Positions 49,229 through 57,971 of a stretch of 64,000 nt of DNA are shown here, piece by piece. Position numbers and translations under genes: made by a program. The notes beneath the pieces are model-generated. The model was not told where the DNA came from and did not search any database. It saw nothing but the letters and a program-made list of their open reading frames with translations. The DNA comes from Sulfurimonas sp. HSL-1656 (GTDB lineage Bacteria; Campylobacterota; Campylobacteria; Campylobacterales; Sulfurimonadaceae), in contig NZ_CP147915.1 in the NCBI RefSeq assembly GCF_039645585.1, positions 2,480,001 to 2,544,000 of the forward strand, written 5' to 3'. Each line of letters starts with the position of its first letter. Within the stretch, counting starts at the first letter, position 1.

Positions 49229-49459
49229 CTAAATCTGATAATCGTCGCCGGTCGGCCGGTGCAGACCGATGCGGACTCTTGTCCAGGCCCGCTCGTGCAG
49301 GTAGTACAGGACCATTTTCGTGAAGACCTCGATCGAACCGATGGAGGCGGCCATTGCCAGGCTGCCCGTAATCAGGAACGAGATCACCATCGTGTCCAGG
49401 GTGCCGACGGCGCGCCAGGAGAGGGTTTTCACCGCACTCCGATAGGCTTTTTCTTGCAT
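49229..49459 (-). CDS. DUF2061 small membrane protein
   Basis: A 76-residue protein with one to two hydrophobic segments; RSAVKTLSWRAVGTLDTM is the DUF2061 signature, and KMVLYYLHERAWTRV is the conserved C-terminal part. DUF2061 proteins often sit with sulfate-assimilation genes, as here between cysK and cysH; the molecular role is unknown. Good RBS region, complete frame. Confidence 0.85.
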   Translation of the reverse strand: MQEKAYRSAVKTLSWRAVGTLDTMVISFLITGSLAMAASIGSIEVFTKMVLYYLHERAWTRVRIGLHRPTGDDYQI

Positions 49460-49516
49460 AATGTCACCACACTTTTCGTGGGGCCGCCGTATACGGCCCT
49501 TCTGTTGTTATCGCCG

Positions 49517-50452
49517 TTACTCGGCTTCCGCAATGTCGTACAGCGGCGTTGAGAGGTAGCGCTCGCCCGTATCGCACAGCATCGTCACGATCGTCTTTCC
49601 CCGGTTCTCCCGCCGGGCCGCCACCCTGCGGGCGGCGAGCACGTTCGCGCCCGAAGAGATGCCCACGAGCAGCCCTTCGTCACGTGCCAGCTTCCGCGAC
49701 GACGCCATGGCCTCGTCGTTGCCCACGGTCACTACCTCGCCGTAGGCCCAGGTGTCGAGTACCTTGGGCACGAAGCCCGCCCCGATCCCCTGGATTTTGT
49801 GCGGCCCCGGCTTGCCGCCGGAGAGGACCGCCGAGTCCTCGGGCTCCACCGCGATGATCTCGATGTTCGGGTTGTATGCCTTGAGGATCGACCCCACCCC
49901 GGTGATCGTACCGCCGGTGCCGACGGCGGCGACGAAGATATCGATCTTCCCGGCCGTATCCCGCCAGATTTCCTCCGCCGTCGTCACCATATGCGCGACC
50001 GGATTGGCCGGGTTCTCAAACTGCTGTAGCACCACCCCGTTCTCGATCGCGGCCGCAAGCTCGTTGGCCCGTGCCACCGCGCCGGCCATTCCGGCAGCGG
50101 GGTCGGTCAGTTCGAGCTCCGCCCCGAGTGCTAGGAGCAGTTTCCGGCGCTCGATGCTCATGGAACTCGGCATCGTGAGGATCAGCTTCAGCCCCAGCCC
50201 CGCCGCGATCGACGCGAGCGCGATCCCCGTATTGCCGCTGGTCGGCTCGATGATCACACTCTGTTTGTTCAAAAGGCCGCTCTCCAGCGCCCGCGTGATC
50301 ATGTTCTTCCCGATCCGGTCCTTGACCGACCCGGAAGGGTTCATGAACTCACACTTGCCCAGCAGCGTCGTTTCCGTTTCGTCCGAAGCGTTATTCAGCT
50401 TCACCAGCGGCGTGTTGCCGATCAGTTCCGTCACATTGTTTGCGTAATGCAT
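49517..50452 (-). CDS. cysK: Cysteine synthase A
   Basis: A 311-residue O-acetylserine sulfhydrylase. IGNTPLVKLN starts the domain, PSGSVKDRIGKNM contains the PLP lysine, PTSGNTGIALA is the substrate loop, and GTGGTITGVG binds the PLP phosphate. It uses the sulfide made by the sulfite reductase. I start at ATG 50452 (MHYANNVTELIGNTP, RBS GGAGACGGC); the longer upstream frame has no RBS. Confidence 0.95.
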   Translation of the reverse strand: MHYANNVTELIGNTPLVKLNNASDETETTLLGKCEFMNPSGSVKDRIGKNMITRALESGLLNKQSVIIEPTSGNTGIALASIAAGLGLKLILTMPSSMSIERRKLLLALGAELELTDPAAGMAGAVARANELAAAIENGVVLQQFENPANPVAHMVTTAEEIWRDTAGKIDIFVAAVGTGGTITGVGSILKAYNPNIEIIAVEPEDSAVLSGGKPGPHKIQGIGAGFVPKVLDTWAYGEVVTVGNDEAMASSRKLARDEGLLVGISSGANVLAARRVAARRENRGKTIVTMLCDTGERYLSTPLYDIAEAE

Positions 50453-50486
50453 GCCGTCTCCTTGAAATACGGGTTGTTGTTCGGGC

Positions 50487-50930
50487 CTACAGCGCCACGA
50501 CCTCGATCTCATGCCGTTTCAGCCAGCGGTAGAGGGCGCACCCCATACAGCTGTCATCCACCGCTTCGGCCGCCGTCCAGATCGCGAACCCGCCGGCGAG
50601 CAGTCCTGCGGCGTTGGTGTAACCCGCCAGGTCCGTACCGAGCGTTCCCAGGATCACGCCGAACTTGATTCCGTCGGCGAAACGTTTTTCCGCCGCGTCG
50701 GCCCCGCGTCGCGCAAAGCGAATGAATCGCGTTGCAGCGCGCGCACCCAGCGCGAACGGGCTTGTCCACTGCGTAACATGCAGCAGCAGGGCATAATCAA
50801 ATGCCGTCAGGAAAAGCCATGCCGCATTACCGGTATGCAGGTAAGCGGACACGGCCGCCGCAACGATGGCCGCCCGTACTCGGGTCTGATTCGCATCGCT
50901 GCCGTAGGGTGTCGTTGCATAAACCTTCAT
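50487..50930 (-). CDS. DUF4395-like membrane protein heading the cysteine operon
   Basis: A 147-residue protein with several hydrophobic segments: a block at residues 20-55 (VRAAIVAAAVSAYLHTG, WLFLTAFDYALLLH) and one near 95-125 (TLGTDLAGYTNAAGLLAGGF). It ends in DDSCMGCALYRWLKR, a CxxC motif near the membrane as in DUF4395 proteins, which are found with sulfur-transfer genes. It is the first gene after the TTGACA/TATAGT promoter with operator copy C, so it leads the run DUF4395-cysK-DUF2061-cysH-cysD-cysN-sulfite reductase-aminotransferase-cysG. Function unknown; sulfur-related by context. Confidence 0.6.
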   Translation of the reverse strand: MKVYATTPYGSDANQTRVRAAIVAAAVSAYLHTGNAAWLFLTAFDYALLLHVTQWTSPFALGARAATRFIRFARRGADAAEKRFADGIKFGVILGTLGTDLAGYTNAAGLLAGGFAIWTAAEAVDDSCMGCALYRWLKRHEIEVVAL

Positions 50931-51314
50931 TCCAATCTCCTTTCTTCGACCGGGGCAGTAGCGCTGCCGGACCGGTCGCATAATGTCATTCGGATTCCGT
51001 TTCCGAAGGACGCTGTCAATGCATCCGTTTCGGGAAAACCGTTTGGAACGAAAAAACTATAAATGAATATTCATTCAGTGTCAAGAAGCTCTCTTTTACT
51101 TTCAAAATCAAGAGGAATGGCACGTGTCAAGAAGTCCGAAAAGCAGGGCTTTGAGAGGGATTTTTTTGTATGAATTTCATACTATAGTATTCTACTATGG
51201 TTACTATTGTTTAGAGAGTCAAAAATGGAGGAATTTCAGTTTATATTATCTATTTTTATAATATACATGTGATTTAATTATTGGAAGTGCCGCGGTGCGT
51301 CGCCTGTTCGAAGC
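50931..51314. other. Intergenic region with the cysteine-operon promoter
   Basis: About 380 bp between the DUF4395-like gene and the second hydrogenase. It holds the promoter and operator copy C at 51056-51084 and an AT-rich stretch (51165-51285) with no recognisable gene. Confidence 0.5.
51056..51084 (-). promoter_or_regulatory. Promoter of the cysteine operon with operator copy C in its spacer
   Basis: On the minus strand TTGACA (51084-51079), 17-bp spacer, TATAGT (51061-51056). The spacer contains the palindrome ATGAATATTCATTCAG (51063-51078), the third copy of the shared motif. A repressor bound there would occlude the promoter. Transcription would start near 51049, about 120 nt before the DUF4395-like gene. 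Confidence 0.75.
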
Positions 51315-52616
51315 TCAGTGCGTCGTACAGACCGAACAGACATCAAAACTGCGGAAAATGAAGGTCGCTTCGGCGATATCCGCGGCGCCGACCATCGCCT
51401 TCTGCGCCGGTGCGGGATCGGACATCACGGAACTGCCGAGGTTCCACTGCGTAGGGGTGATGATACTGTAATCGGCAACGATCCCCCGCTCCAGGCGCAT
51501 CCGGTGGATCAGGGGTCCGCGCGGCGCCTCAACGATGCCCTCCCCCGCCGCGGTGATGCGTTCCAGCGGCACGGGCGGTATGTAGGAGGGCTCGGAGAGC
51601 TCCAGATGCTCCAGAAGCTTTCGCGCGCGCTGCAGCAGCAGGGCCGTTTCGTAAACCCTGGCCATTACACGCGTGTAGACGCTGTCCTTGTAGCGCCGGT
51701 GCATGTTTTTGATCAGGGCGTTATCGGCCGAAATCGCCCGGGCAAGCGGCCCGACTTCGTAAAAATGTTTCCCGTAACGGACATTGCGGGCATAACTTGT
51801 CTCATCGCGGCAGACCGCCGCTTCGGTCGCTACCTGGGATGCATCCGCTTTCATCGGGCGCGTGTGCTTCAGGCGCGCGCGCACCGTAAAGCCGTGTTCT
51901 CCCAGGACGACGAAGCGGTCGTATGCCATTCCCTTTTTATGCATCCCCGCAGCGATCAGCCCCTTCTCCAGGCGCCCGAGATCGCTCTGCAGTGGGTTGA
52001 ATTCCCGGCAGGAGGCAAAAGTCAGCAGCGTGTCCAGGTCGATCCCGGCCGTCTCTTTCTCGAAGAAGGCGATCAGCTCGTCGAGCAGCCCTGCCGCCTG
52101 GATGCGTTCCAGGTGGGTCGGGTCGCAGGTGACGCCGCCGGGGATCATGTAGGAGCTGTGGGGCCACTGCCCGGCGAAGAGCGCCAGGATCTTCGTCGCC
52201 TGCGCCGCCGCGAATGCCCCCTTGAGCGGCGCCGGTGCGAGGCCTTCGACACCCAGTTTTTCGAGTTCGGGCAGGATGACGAGGTAGAGCCATTTGAAGT
52301 GGTTCTGGATCATCTCGAGCACCAGCGTCAGCTCCCGGAGGCTTTGCGCCTTGCGCGTCAGCTCGACCGGATGGCCCGCCTCCGCGTACGCCGCCTCGAT
52401 GGCCCGGACGGTCGCCATCAGGTGGGCGTGTCCGCAGATGCCGCAGACGCGCGGCGTGAGCACCAGCGCATCCGTCGCCTTCCGCCCTTCCAGCATACGC
52501 TCCATCCCCCGAAAGTGCGGGAAAGCGATTTCGGCCCAGGTGACTTTATCCCCGCGGGTATCAAAATAGAGGGAAGCCTCCCCCTCGATGTGTTCAATCA
52601 GTGCCTTAGTCATCAT
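51315..52616 (-). CDS. Second NiFe hydrogenase large subunit, sensor-type (no C-terminal extension)
   Basis: A 433-residue large subunit. The first nickel motif is RVCGICGHAH (Cys58, Cys61). The second is DVCSVCTTH (Cys427, Cys430), where the usual DPC proline is valine. The protein ends exactly at the histidine, so there is no peptide for a maturation protease to remove. This is a feature of regulatory (HupUV/HoxBC, group 2b) hydrogenases. It starts inside the end of the small-subunit gene (11 bp overlap). Together with the Tat-less small subunit and the adjacent TetR gene, it is best read as a cytosolic H2-sensing or group 2 hydrogenase. Confidence 0.8.
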   Translation of the reverse strand: MMTKALIEHIEGEASLYFDTRGDKVTWAEIAFPHFRGMERMLEGRKATDALVLTPRVCGICGHAHLMATVRAIEAAYAEAGHPVELTRKAQSLRELTLVLEMIQNHFKWLYLVILPELEKLGVEGLAPAPLKGAFAAAQATKILALFAGQWPHSSYMIPGGVTCDPTHLERIQAAGLLDELIAFFEKETAGIDLDTLLTFASCREFNPLQSDLGRLEKGLIAAGMHKKGMAYDRFVVLGEHGFTVRARLKHTRPMKADASQVATEAAVCRDETSYARNVRYGKHFYEVGPLARAISADNALIKNMHRRYKDSVYTRVMARVYETALLLQRARKLLEHLELSEPSYIPPVPLERITAAGEGIVEAPRGPLIHRMRLERGIVADYSIITPTQWNLGSSVMSDPAPAQKAMVGAADIAEATFIFRSFDVCSVCTTH

Positions 52617-53499
52617 CGATAAGCCGCTCCTCCAGCCGTTTGATCTTGAAACTCTTGGCGATGCCCGTCATCGTCAGGTAGGCCCGCTTGGAGACCCCGA
52701 CCGGCACCTCTTCGGGAATCGACATATTCGTCTTCGTCTCAAAGAGGTTGCGGCGCGGGAAATCGGGCTCGGTACAGCCGAAACAGGGCGTGCCGACGCG
52801 CATTTTCGAACTGACGCCGTTCCAGAGGGTGCGATTGCACGACGCATGGGTCAGCGGGCCGCGGCAGCCGTGCTCGTAGAAGAGACACCCCTCCTTTCGC
52901 CCGAACTGCTCCACATCCACTTTCCATTCGAAATACTCGTTGCGCAGACACCCGTCGTGTGCCATGTGGCGGTAGAGCGCCGTCGGCCGCCCCAGCTGGT
53001 CGACGGCGACGGGGCGGCCATCCGCGATACTCATCAGTGCATACCCCAGCCATTCGGGGTGCACGGGGCAGCCCGAGAGGTTGATCACTTTGCCGACCCT
53101 GCCGCGCAGGGGACCGTCGGGTTGCTCCCCCGCAAAGGCCAGGCCGCTGTTGCGGTTCGGCGCCGATGCTTTGAAGATGCCGCCGAAACTGGCGCAGCTG
53201 CCCGCCGCGATGACGTGACCGGCCTCGCCGGCATAATGCCCCACCAGCTGTTTCAATGTCGTCCCGGCCCGCTCCATCTCCGGGTCGAATGCGCCTTCAA
53301 ACACGAGGACGTCACAGCCGCGTTTGCAGTGTGCGGTCTCCGCCAGGCTCTGGGTACAGGGAAGCAGCGGGTGGTAGAGCACCTCGAAACGTTCCAGGAG
53401 CTGCGGCAGATAGGGGAGGTTCAAAAAGGAGTGGGTGTTGCCGTTGCAGGTGACGCCCTGCAGCCAGATCAGCGTCGGCTTATACAGTCTTGAGGGCAC
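52606..53499 (-). CDS. Second NiFe hydrogenase small subunit, cytosolic
   Basis: A 297-residue small subunit without Tat signal or C-terminal anchor, so it remains in the cytoplasm. [20 protein letters not shown] and [11 protein letters not shown] hold proximal-cluster cysteines; [24 protein letters not shown] and [12 protein letters not shown] hold the other two clusters. I start at GTG 53499, which overlaps the end of the tetR gene by 20 bp and implies translational coupling. No strong RBS is visible; a start a few codons later is possible. Confidence 0.85.
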   Translation of the reverse strand: MPSRLYKPTLIWLQGVTCNGNTHSFLNLPYLPQLLERFEVLYHPLLPCTQSLAETAHCKRGCDVLVFEGAFDPEMERAGTTLKQLVGHYAGEAGHVIAAGSCASFGGIFKASAPNRNSGLAFAGEQPDGPLRGRVGKVINLSGCPVHPEWLGYALMSIADGRPVAVDQLGRPTALYRHMAHDGCLRNEYFEWKVDVEQFGRKEGCLFYEHGCRGPLTHASCNRTLWNGVSSKMRVGTPCFGCTEPDFPRRNLFETKTNMSIPEEVPVGVSKRAYLTMTGIAKSFKIKRLEERLIDDD

Positions 53500-54073
53500 G
53501 GTAGATATTCTCCGCGATGGAGGCCTCGTAGTGGCTCAACGGCTCGGGGAGGATCTTTTCGCCGAAAAGGAAGACCATCCCCCCGAGGTAGCCCATAAAG
53601 AGACCGAAAGCGCTGAAGAAGTCCTGGTCGCGGAGTTCGCCCCCGGCGACGCCGTCGTCAAAGAAGATCATCATCTCCGTAATAAAAGGCGAGACGCAAA
53701 CCATCCCTTCGCACGACTCTCCGAATACCTCGCGGTTAGAGAGGTAGATCCGCAGGAAATACTCGATCATCTCCGGGCGTTCGGTCGCCATCGTGAAATA
53801 GAACGTCACGATCGCGCTGATCTTGTCCTTTGCGCTGCCCTCTCCTTCGTTGATCTCGCGGATGTGTTTGCCAAGATACTCGGAAATATAGAGAATCAGC
53901 TCCTTGGCCAGGATATCCTTCGAGCTGAAGTAGTTGTAAAAGTTCCCCACGCTCATCCCGACTTTCGCGGCGATATCGGGGATGGTCGTCACATAAAAAC
54001 CCTTCTCCGCAAACAGCTTCAGTGCCGTTGAAATAATGTTCTCTTTACGTTCTGCTTTGCTCACACGCGCCAC
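53480..54073 (-). CDS. TetR/AcrR-family regulator of the hydrogenase/cysteine regulon
   Basis: A 197-residue regulator. The N-terminal DNA-binding domain reads [39 protein letters not shown] starting near residue 13, the TetR helix-turn-helix. The C-terminal helical domain (about 60-197) would bind an unknown ligand. Start is GTG 54073 with RBS AGAGGG. It is the first gene of the tetR-small-large operon. The 16-bp palindrome D lies about 50 bases upstream, and the same motif lies at the promoters of hydABC, hyp and the cysteine operon, so it is the best candidate for their regulator. Binding is inferred, not shown. Confidence 0.85.
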   Translation of the reverse strand: MARVSKAERKENIISTALKLFAEKGFYVTTIPDIAAKVGMSVGNFYNYFSSKDILAKELILYISEYLGKHIREINEGEGSAKDKISAIVTFYFTMATERPEMIEYFLRIYLSNREVFGESCEGMVCVSPFITEMMIFFDDGVAGGELRDQDFFSAFGLFMGYLGGMVFLFGEKILPEPLSHYEASIAENIYRALKTV

Positions 54074-54122
54074 GGCACCCTCTTTATAAATATTAATTGC
54101 TCCTCTAATGGTAGCACAAACA

Positions 54123-54138
54123 GCGAATAGCCATTCAC
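54123..54138. promoter_or_regulatory. 16-bp palindromic operator, copy D (tetR / hisF)
   Basis: GCGAATAGCCATTCAC, less symmetrical than copy B but with both GAAT and ATTC half-sites at the same spacing. It lies between tetR and hisF; it covers the -35 of hisF and lies upstream of tetR, consistent with autoregulation. Confidence 0.6.
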
Positions 54139-54161
54139 ATTAAGATGCATTACCCTATAAT
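54134..54161 (+). promoter_or_regulatory. hisF promoter
   Basis: TTCACA (54134-54139), 16-bp spacer, TATAAT (54156-54161), about 27 bases before the hisF ATG. The -35 overlaps operator copy D. Confidence 0.55.
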
Positions 54162-54187
54162 TTTATACCTTTTATGAAAGCGAACGC

Positions 54188-54946
54188 ATGGACTATTTCG
54201 CCAAACGTATCATCCCCTGCCTCGACGTCAAGGACGGCCGCGTCGTCAAAGGGGTCAACTTCGTCGGACTCAAAGACGCGGGCGACCCGGTGGAGATCGC
54301 CAAACGCTACAACGAAGAGGGGGCGGACGAACTGACCTTCCTCGACATCACCGCGTCGCACGAAGAGCGTGACACCATCGTCCATATCGTCGAACAGGTC
54401 GCCAAAGAGGTCTTCATCCCGCTGACCGTCGGCGGGGGGATCCGGAAACTCGACGACATCTACAAGCTGCTCAACGTCGGCTGTGACAAGGTGAGCGTCA
54501 ACTCCGCCGCAGTCAAACGCCCCGACCTCATCAACGAAGGGGCCAAGCGGTTCGGTTCGCAGTGCATCGTCGTCGCGATCGACGTGAAAAAGACGGGCGA
54601 CCGCTACCACGTCTACCTCAACGGCGGCCGGATCGATACGGGCATCGACGCCGTAGAATGGGCCAAAGAGGCCGTCGACCGGGGTGCCGGAGAGATCCTC
54701 CTCACCTCCATGGACACCGACGGTACCAAGGCGGGCTTCGACATCCCCATCACCGAGCAGATCAGCTCCCTCGTCAACGTGCCGGTCATCGCCAGCGGCG
54801 GTGCGGGGACGATGGGCCATATCAAAGAGGCCTTCGAGCACGGTGCGGACGCGGCCCTGGCGGCAAGTATCTTCCACTTCAAAGAGATCGACATCATGGA
54901 GCTCAAACACTATCTCCAGGATAACGGCATCCCGGTACGGCTCTGA
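54188..54946 (+). CDS. hisF: HisF, imidazole glycerol phosphate synthase cyclase subunit
   Basis: A 252-residue TIM barrel of histidine biosynthesis. The start [19 protein letters not shown] carries catalytic Asp11; the second catalytic Asp lies in [25 protein letters not shown] binds the phosphate. No other his gene is adjacent. The RBS is weak (GAAAGCGA). Confidence 0.97.
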   Translation: MDYFAKRIIPCLDVKDGRVVKGVNFVGLKDAGDPVEIAKRYNEEGADELTFLDITASHEERDTIVHIVEQVAKEVFIPLTVGGGIRKLDDIYKLLNVGCDKVSVNSAAVKRPDLINEGAKRFGSQCIVVAIDVKKTGDRYHVYLNGGRIDTGIDAVEWAKEAVDRGAGEILLTSMDTDGTKAGFDIPITEQISSLVNVPVIASGGAGTMGHIKEAFEHGADAALAASIFHFKEIDIMELKHYLQDNGIPVRL

Positions 54947-54947
54947 G

Positions 54948-55202
54948 ATGTCCGAGATCATTACCTTCTCCCCGGAAGAGAAGGCGGTTATGGTCGAAAA
55001 GATGAAAGCCTATTTTGCACGTGAACTCGACCAGGAGATCGGCGGCTTCGACGCGGAGTTTCTGCTGGACTTTTTTGCCGAAGAGATAGGCGTTTATTTT
55101 TATAACAGGGGTTTGAACGACGCTCTGGATGAGATGAGGGTTCGGATCGATACGATCGCCGACGATGTCGGCTATACCCTTGAAAAAAATTCACATTCAT
55201 AA
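54948..55202 (+). CDS. DUF2164 small protein
   Basis: An 84-residue protein starting two bases after hisF (ATG 54948). The sequence ITFSPEEKAVMVEKMKAYF then EIGGFDAEFLLDFFAEEIG and FYNRGLNDALDEM match the DUF2164 pattern. Helical, cytosolic, unknown function. Probably co-transcribed with hisF. Confidence 0.8.
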   Translation: MSEIITFSPEEKAVMVEKMKAYFARELDQEIGGFDAEFLLDFFAEEIGVYFYNRGLNDALDEMRVRIDTIADDVGYTLEKNSHS

Positions 55203-55216
55203 GGGATGCAAGCGCA

Positions 55217-55756
55217 ATGATCATCTGTGCCGGTAATAACGAGACCTTCGACTTTGCGACCCCGATGGGTGTCGGTCTGATCGAGACCACCATGAACATC
55301 ACCCGCCTCTGCCTCTTCGACAAGCCGGAGTTCCTGCTTTTTGTCGGGACGGCCGGCAGTTACGGTGAGCAGAAAATCTTCGATATCGTCGAATCGAAAA
55401 CGGCCGCGAACATCGAACTCGCCTTTTTGCAGAACAAAGCCTATACCCCCATCGACAATGTCGTCTCGACCAATACGGAGGGGACCAAAGAGATCATCGT
55501 CAACTCCAGCAACTATATCACGACCGACCCCGAACTTGCCAAAGGCTTTCTGCGCTTCGGTATCGGCATTGAAAACATGGAGTTCTTCGCCGTGCTGCGC
55601 GTCGCGCAGGAGTTCGGCATCCCCGCCGGCGGCGTCTTCTGCGTCACCAACTACTGCAACGCCGACGCCCATAGCGATTTTGTCGCGAACCATGAACAGG
55701 CCAAGGCACTGCTGGGCGACCATGTCAAACGCCGTATCAAGGAGTTGACAGCATGA
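55217..55756 (+). CDS. Nucleoside phosphorylase-family protein
   Basis: A 179-residue protein of the PNP/MTA-SAH nucleosidase superfamily; FVGTAGSYG is the phosphate/ribose glycine loop, [18 protein letters not shown] contains the ribose-binding ENME motif, and [13 protein letters not shown] carries the catalytic Asn/Asp region. It is shorter than typical PNPs (about 230), missing part of the N-terminus, as in several Campylobacterota homologues. It acts on purine nucleosides by family; the substrate is not certain. It overlaps rlmN by ATGA. Confidence 0.78.
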   Translation: MIICAGNNETFDFATPMGVGLIETTMNITRLCLFDKPEFLLFVGTAGSYGEQKIFDIVESKTAANIELAFLQNKAYTPIDNVVSTNTEGTKEIIVNSSNYITTDPELAKGFLRFGIGIENMEFFAVLRVAQEFGIPAGGVFCVTNYCNADAHSDFVANHEQAKALLGDHVKRRIKELTA

Positions 55757-56838
55757 GCACACCGAAACCGACCATCATGGACCTCACCAAAGAGGAGCTT
55801 GCCCAGGCCGTCAAGCCCGCCTTCCGCGCCAAGCAGATCTACGGCTGGATCTACCACAGCTTCGTCGACAGTTTCGACGAGATGGCCAATATCCCCAAGG
55901 CACTGCGCGAAGAGCTGAACGAGCGCTACCTTCTCAACCCGCTCAAGATCCTGCGCAAGGAAGAGTCCGCCGACGGGACGATCAAGTACCTCTTCGAACT
56001 TCCCGACGGCAAAACGGTCGAAACCGTCTGGCTGAAGATGAAAGAGGCCCAGTACAACGACGACGGCTCCCTCGCCCAGGAGGCCAAACACACGGTCTGC
56101 GTCTCCACCCAGGTCGGATGCAAGGTCGGCTGCAGCTTCTGTCTGACGGCCAAGGGGGGCTTCACCCGCGACCTTACCCCCGGCGAGATCGTCGCCCAGG
56201 TCCTCTCCGTCAAAAAGGACAACGACCATGCGGCGAACCGCCGAGTCAACATTGTCTATATGGGAATGGGGGAACCGCTGGACAACCTCGACAACCTCGC
56301 CAAGGCGATCCGCATCCTAAAGGACGAAGACGGTCTCTCTATCTCGGGCAAGCGCCAGACAGTCTCCACCAGCGGCATCAGCACCCGCATCGACAAACTG
56401 GGGCAGATGGACCTCGGCGTGCACATTGCCATCAGTCTCCACGCCGTCGACGACGAGCTGCGAACGGAGCTCATCCCGATGAACAAGGCGTACAATATCG
56501 CCTCCATCATGGATGCCGTGCGCCGCTTCCCCATCGATACGCGCAAACGCGTCATGTTCGAATACCTCGTCATCAAGGGAAAAAACGACGACATCGCCTC
56601 GGCGAAGAAGCTCATTAAGCTGCTGCACGGCATCAAGGCAAAGGTCAACCTGATCTACTTCAACCCCTACCCCGGCAGCGACTACCAGCGCCCCGAGCGC
56701 GAAGATATGGTGAAGTTCCAGCAGTACCTGATCGACCACGGACAGCTCTGTACTATCCGCGACTCGAAAGGGATCGACATCAGCGCGGCCTGCGGGCAGC
56801 TCAAAGAGAAAACAAATGAAGAGAAGGTGAAGATATGA
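55753..56838 (+). CDS. rlmN: RlmN, 23S rRNA/tRNA adenine-C2 methyltransferase
   Basis: A 361-residue radical SAM enzyme that methylates A2503 of 23S rRNA and A37 of some tRNAs. The radical-SAM cysteines are in [28 protein letters not shown] is the GEP motif, and SAACGQL near the C-terminus holds the catalytic Cys that forms the intermediate. Normal length. It overlaps the small gene downstream by ATGA. Confidence 0.95.
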   Translation: MSTPKPTIMDLTKEELAQAVKPAFRAKQIYGWIYHSFVDSFDEMANIPKALREELNERYLLNPLKILRKEESADGTIKYLFELPDGKTVETVWLKMKEAQYNDDGSLAQEAKHTVCVSTQVGCKVGCSFCLTAKGGFTRDLTPGEIVAQVLSVKKDNDHAANRRVNIVYMGMGEPLDNLDNLAKAIRILKDEDGLSISGKRQTVSTSGISTRIDKLGQMDLGVHIAISLHAVDDELRTELIPMNKAYNIASIMDAVRRFPIDTRKRVMFEYLVIKGKNDDIASAKKLIKLLHGIKAKVNLIYFNPYPGSDYQRPEREDMVKFQQYLIDHGQLCTIRDSKGIDISAACGQLKEKTNEEKVKI

Positions 56839-56933
56839 CAGGATTGGATATTGTGCAGATCGTTTTTTTGATCGGCGTCGTCCTTGTCGGACTCGGCGGC
56901 ATCGTCTGGGTCGTCAAAAACGAAAAAAAATAA
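56835..56933 (+). CDS. 32-residue single-span membrane peptide
   Basis: A short gene whose ATG overlaps the rlmN stop (ATGA). Most of the peptide is one hydrophobic helix (residues 4-27: [22 protein letters not shown]) and it ends in a charged KNEKK tail. Translational coupling and the clean terminator after it argue that it is real. No function can be assigned. Confidence 0.5.
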   Translation: MTGLDIVQIVFLIGVVLVGLGGIVWVVKNEKK

Positions 56934-56950
56934 CGCACTTTTCTAGTGCG
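56934..56950. terminator. Hairpin between convergent genes
   Basis: CGCACT-TTTCT-AGTGCG directly after the small-peptide stop, overlapping the last codons of the minus-strand gene. It can serve either strand, but the T-runs are inside the loop, so efficiency is unclear. Confidence 0.45.
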
Positions 56951-57323
56951 CCGCTTCGGCAAGCTTCCCGCCCTGCAGTGAAAAACGCCGGGAAGCTTCG
57001 CGCTCGCTTCCGTCCTCTTCGGTCAGGGTAGCCGTGACCGTCCACATCCCCTCTGCACGCCCCCAAAGGTAACGATAGTCGTAGACCGAGCCGTTGCGGG
57101 CCGGCAGCATAATGGTGTGTTCACGGTCATCCTGCGGGAATTCGTCCGAATGCCAGTGGAAAACGACCTCGCGTTCCCGATCTTTTCGTGGTGTTACAAA
57201 TGTACACTGGATCTTTTCGACGCCGTCATCGAGCACTTCGCAGTGGACCGTGTCCTCCCCTGCCGACAGCGTCAAAACCGACCCAATAACCGTCACAAGG
57301 CCCATACTGACGATTTTATACAT
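56943..57323 (-). CDS. Secreted protein of unknown function (126 aa)
   Basis: A signal peptide-like N-terminus (MYKIVSMGLVTVIGSVLTLSA) leads into an all-beta pattern: EKIQCTFVTPRKDREREVVFHWHSDEFPQDDREH, then YDYRYLWGRAEGMWTVTATLTEEDG, like a single immunoglobulin- or FN3-type domain. Two cysteines may bridge. The RBS region is weak and no neighbour hints at function. Confidence 0.6.
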   Translation of the reverse strand: MYKIVSMGLVTVIGSVLTLSAGEDTVHCEVLDDGVEKIQCTFVTPRKDREREVVFHWHSDEFPQDDREHTIMLPARNGSVYDYRYLWGRAEGMWTVTATLTEEDGSEREASRRFSLQGGKLAEAAH

Positions 57324-57604
57324 ATTTTACACCCTCGTTCTGTTTTTTTTTGATAGGCAATTATATCGTATCTGTGATGACGAGGCTCCACATCTGGCAA
57401 AATGCCTAGCAAAAAAAAATTTAAAAAACCCTAGATTTTTTCCTCCCTTTTTGTTACTATTGCACTTACAATACATACAGCAGTATAAGAATTCATGAAA
57501 TTCAGCGATTTTGTGTTTCCTAACAGACTGCATGTCGACGGTTCCCCCCAACATGTTTTACCGTCTGTAGCTGTATTGTAGAATTACCGCCGGAAAGTAG
57601 TACT

Positions 57605-57868
57605 ATGAAAGCGATTGGATATCTCGTTCTTATCAACAATGCTTACCCAGATACTATTGCATTCAACAAAAGAGTAGCGATGGAAGCTGCCAACCGTTTT
57701 AATCCGAATGCGATCAACTATATCGAGCGCACCTATACGGAACGCCGTTCAGCCTCTGAACTGGCGAAAATGCTTGCCTTCGACAACAACGAGTCACGTG
57801 AAGAGATCCTTGCCCGGGTCCGCCGCGAACTCAACGAGTACTGGGAAGGGAAAAGACTGAGCAGCTGA
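57605..57868 (+). CDS. Small conserved-looking cytosolic protein (87 aa)
   Basis: A compact, charged 87-residue protein: MKAIGYLVLINNAYPDTIAFNKRVAMEAANRF, then TYTERRSASELAKMLAFDNNESREEILARVRRELNEYWEG. The second half is helical, with a possible helix-turn-helix-like ASELAKMLAFDNNESREEI, but I cannot assign a family. An AAAG-type RBS is followed closely by the ATG. Function unknown. Confidence 0.55.
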   Translation: MKAIGYLVLINNAYPDTIAFNKRVAMEAANRFNPNAINYIERTYTERRSASELAKMLAFDNNESREEILARVRRELNEYWEGKRLSS

Positions 57869-57940
57869 TGCTCGTCCCCCTTGCACATCCCCCTCTTTTT
57901 TACCTCCACACCCCTTTTTAAAAACGCCTGTCTTGTTGCT

Positions 57941-57971
57941 TTATTCACACATTGTTCAAAGCCGTGAATAA
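57941..57971. other. Inverted pair of DnaA-box-like sites
   Basis: TTATTCACA (57941-57949) and its inverted counterpart CGTGAATAA (57963-57971), 13 bp apart, in a 270-bp intergenic region followed by an AT-rich tract (57985-58025). They resemble the TTATTCAC-type boxes used by Campylobacterota DnaA. Two boxes alone do not make an origin. Confidence 0.4.
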
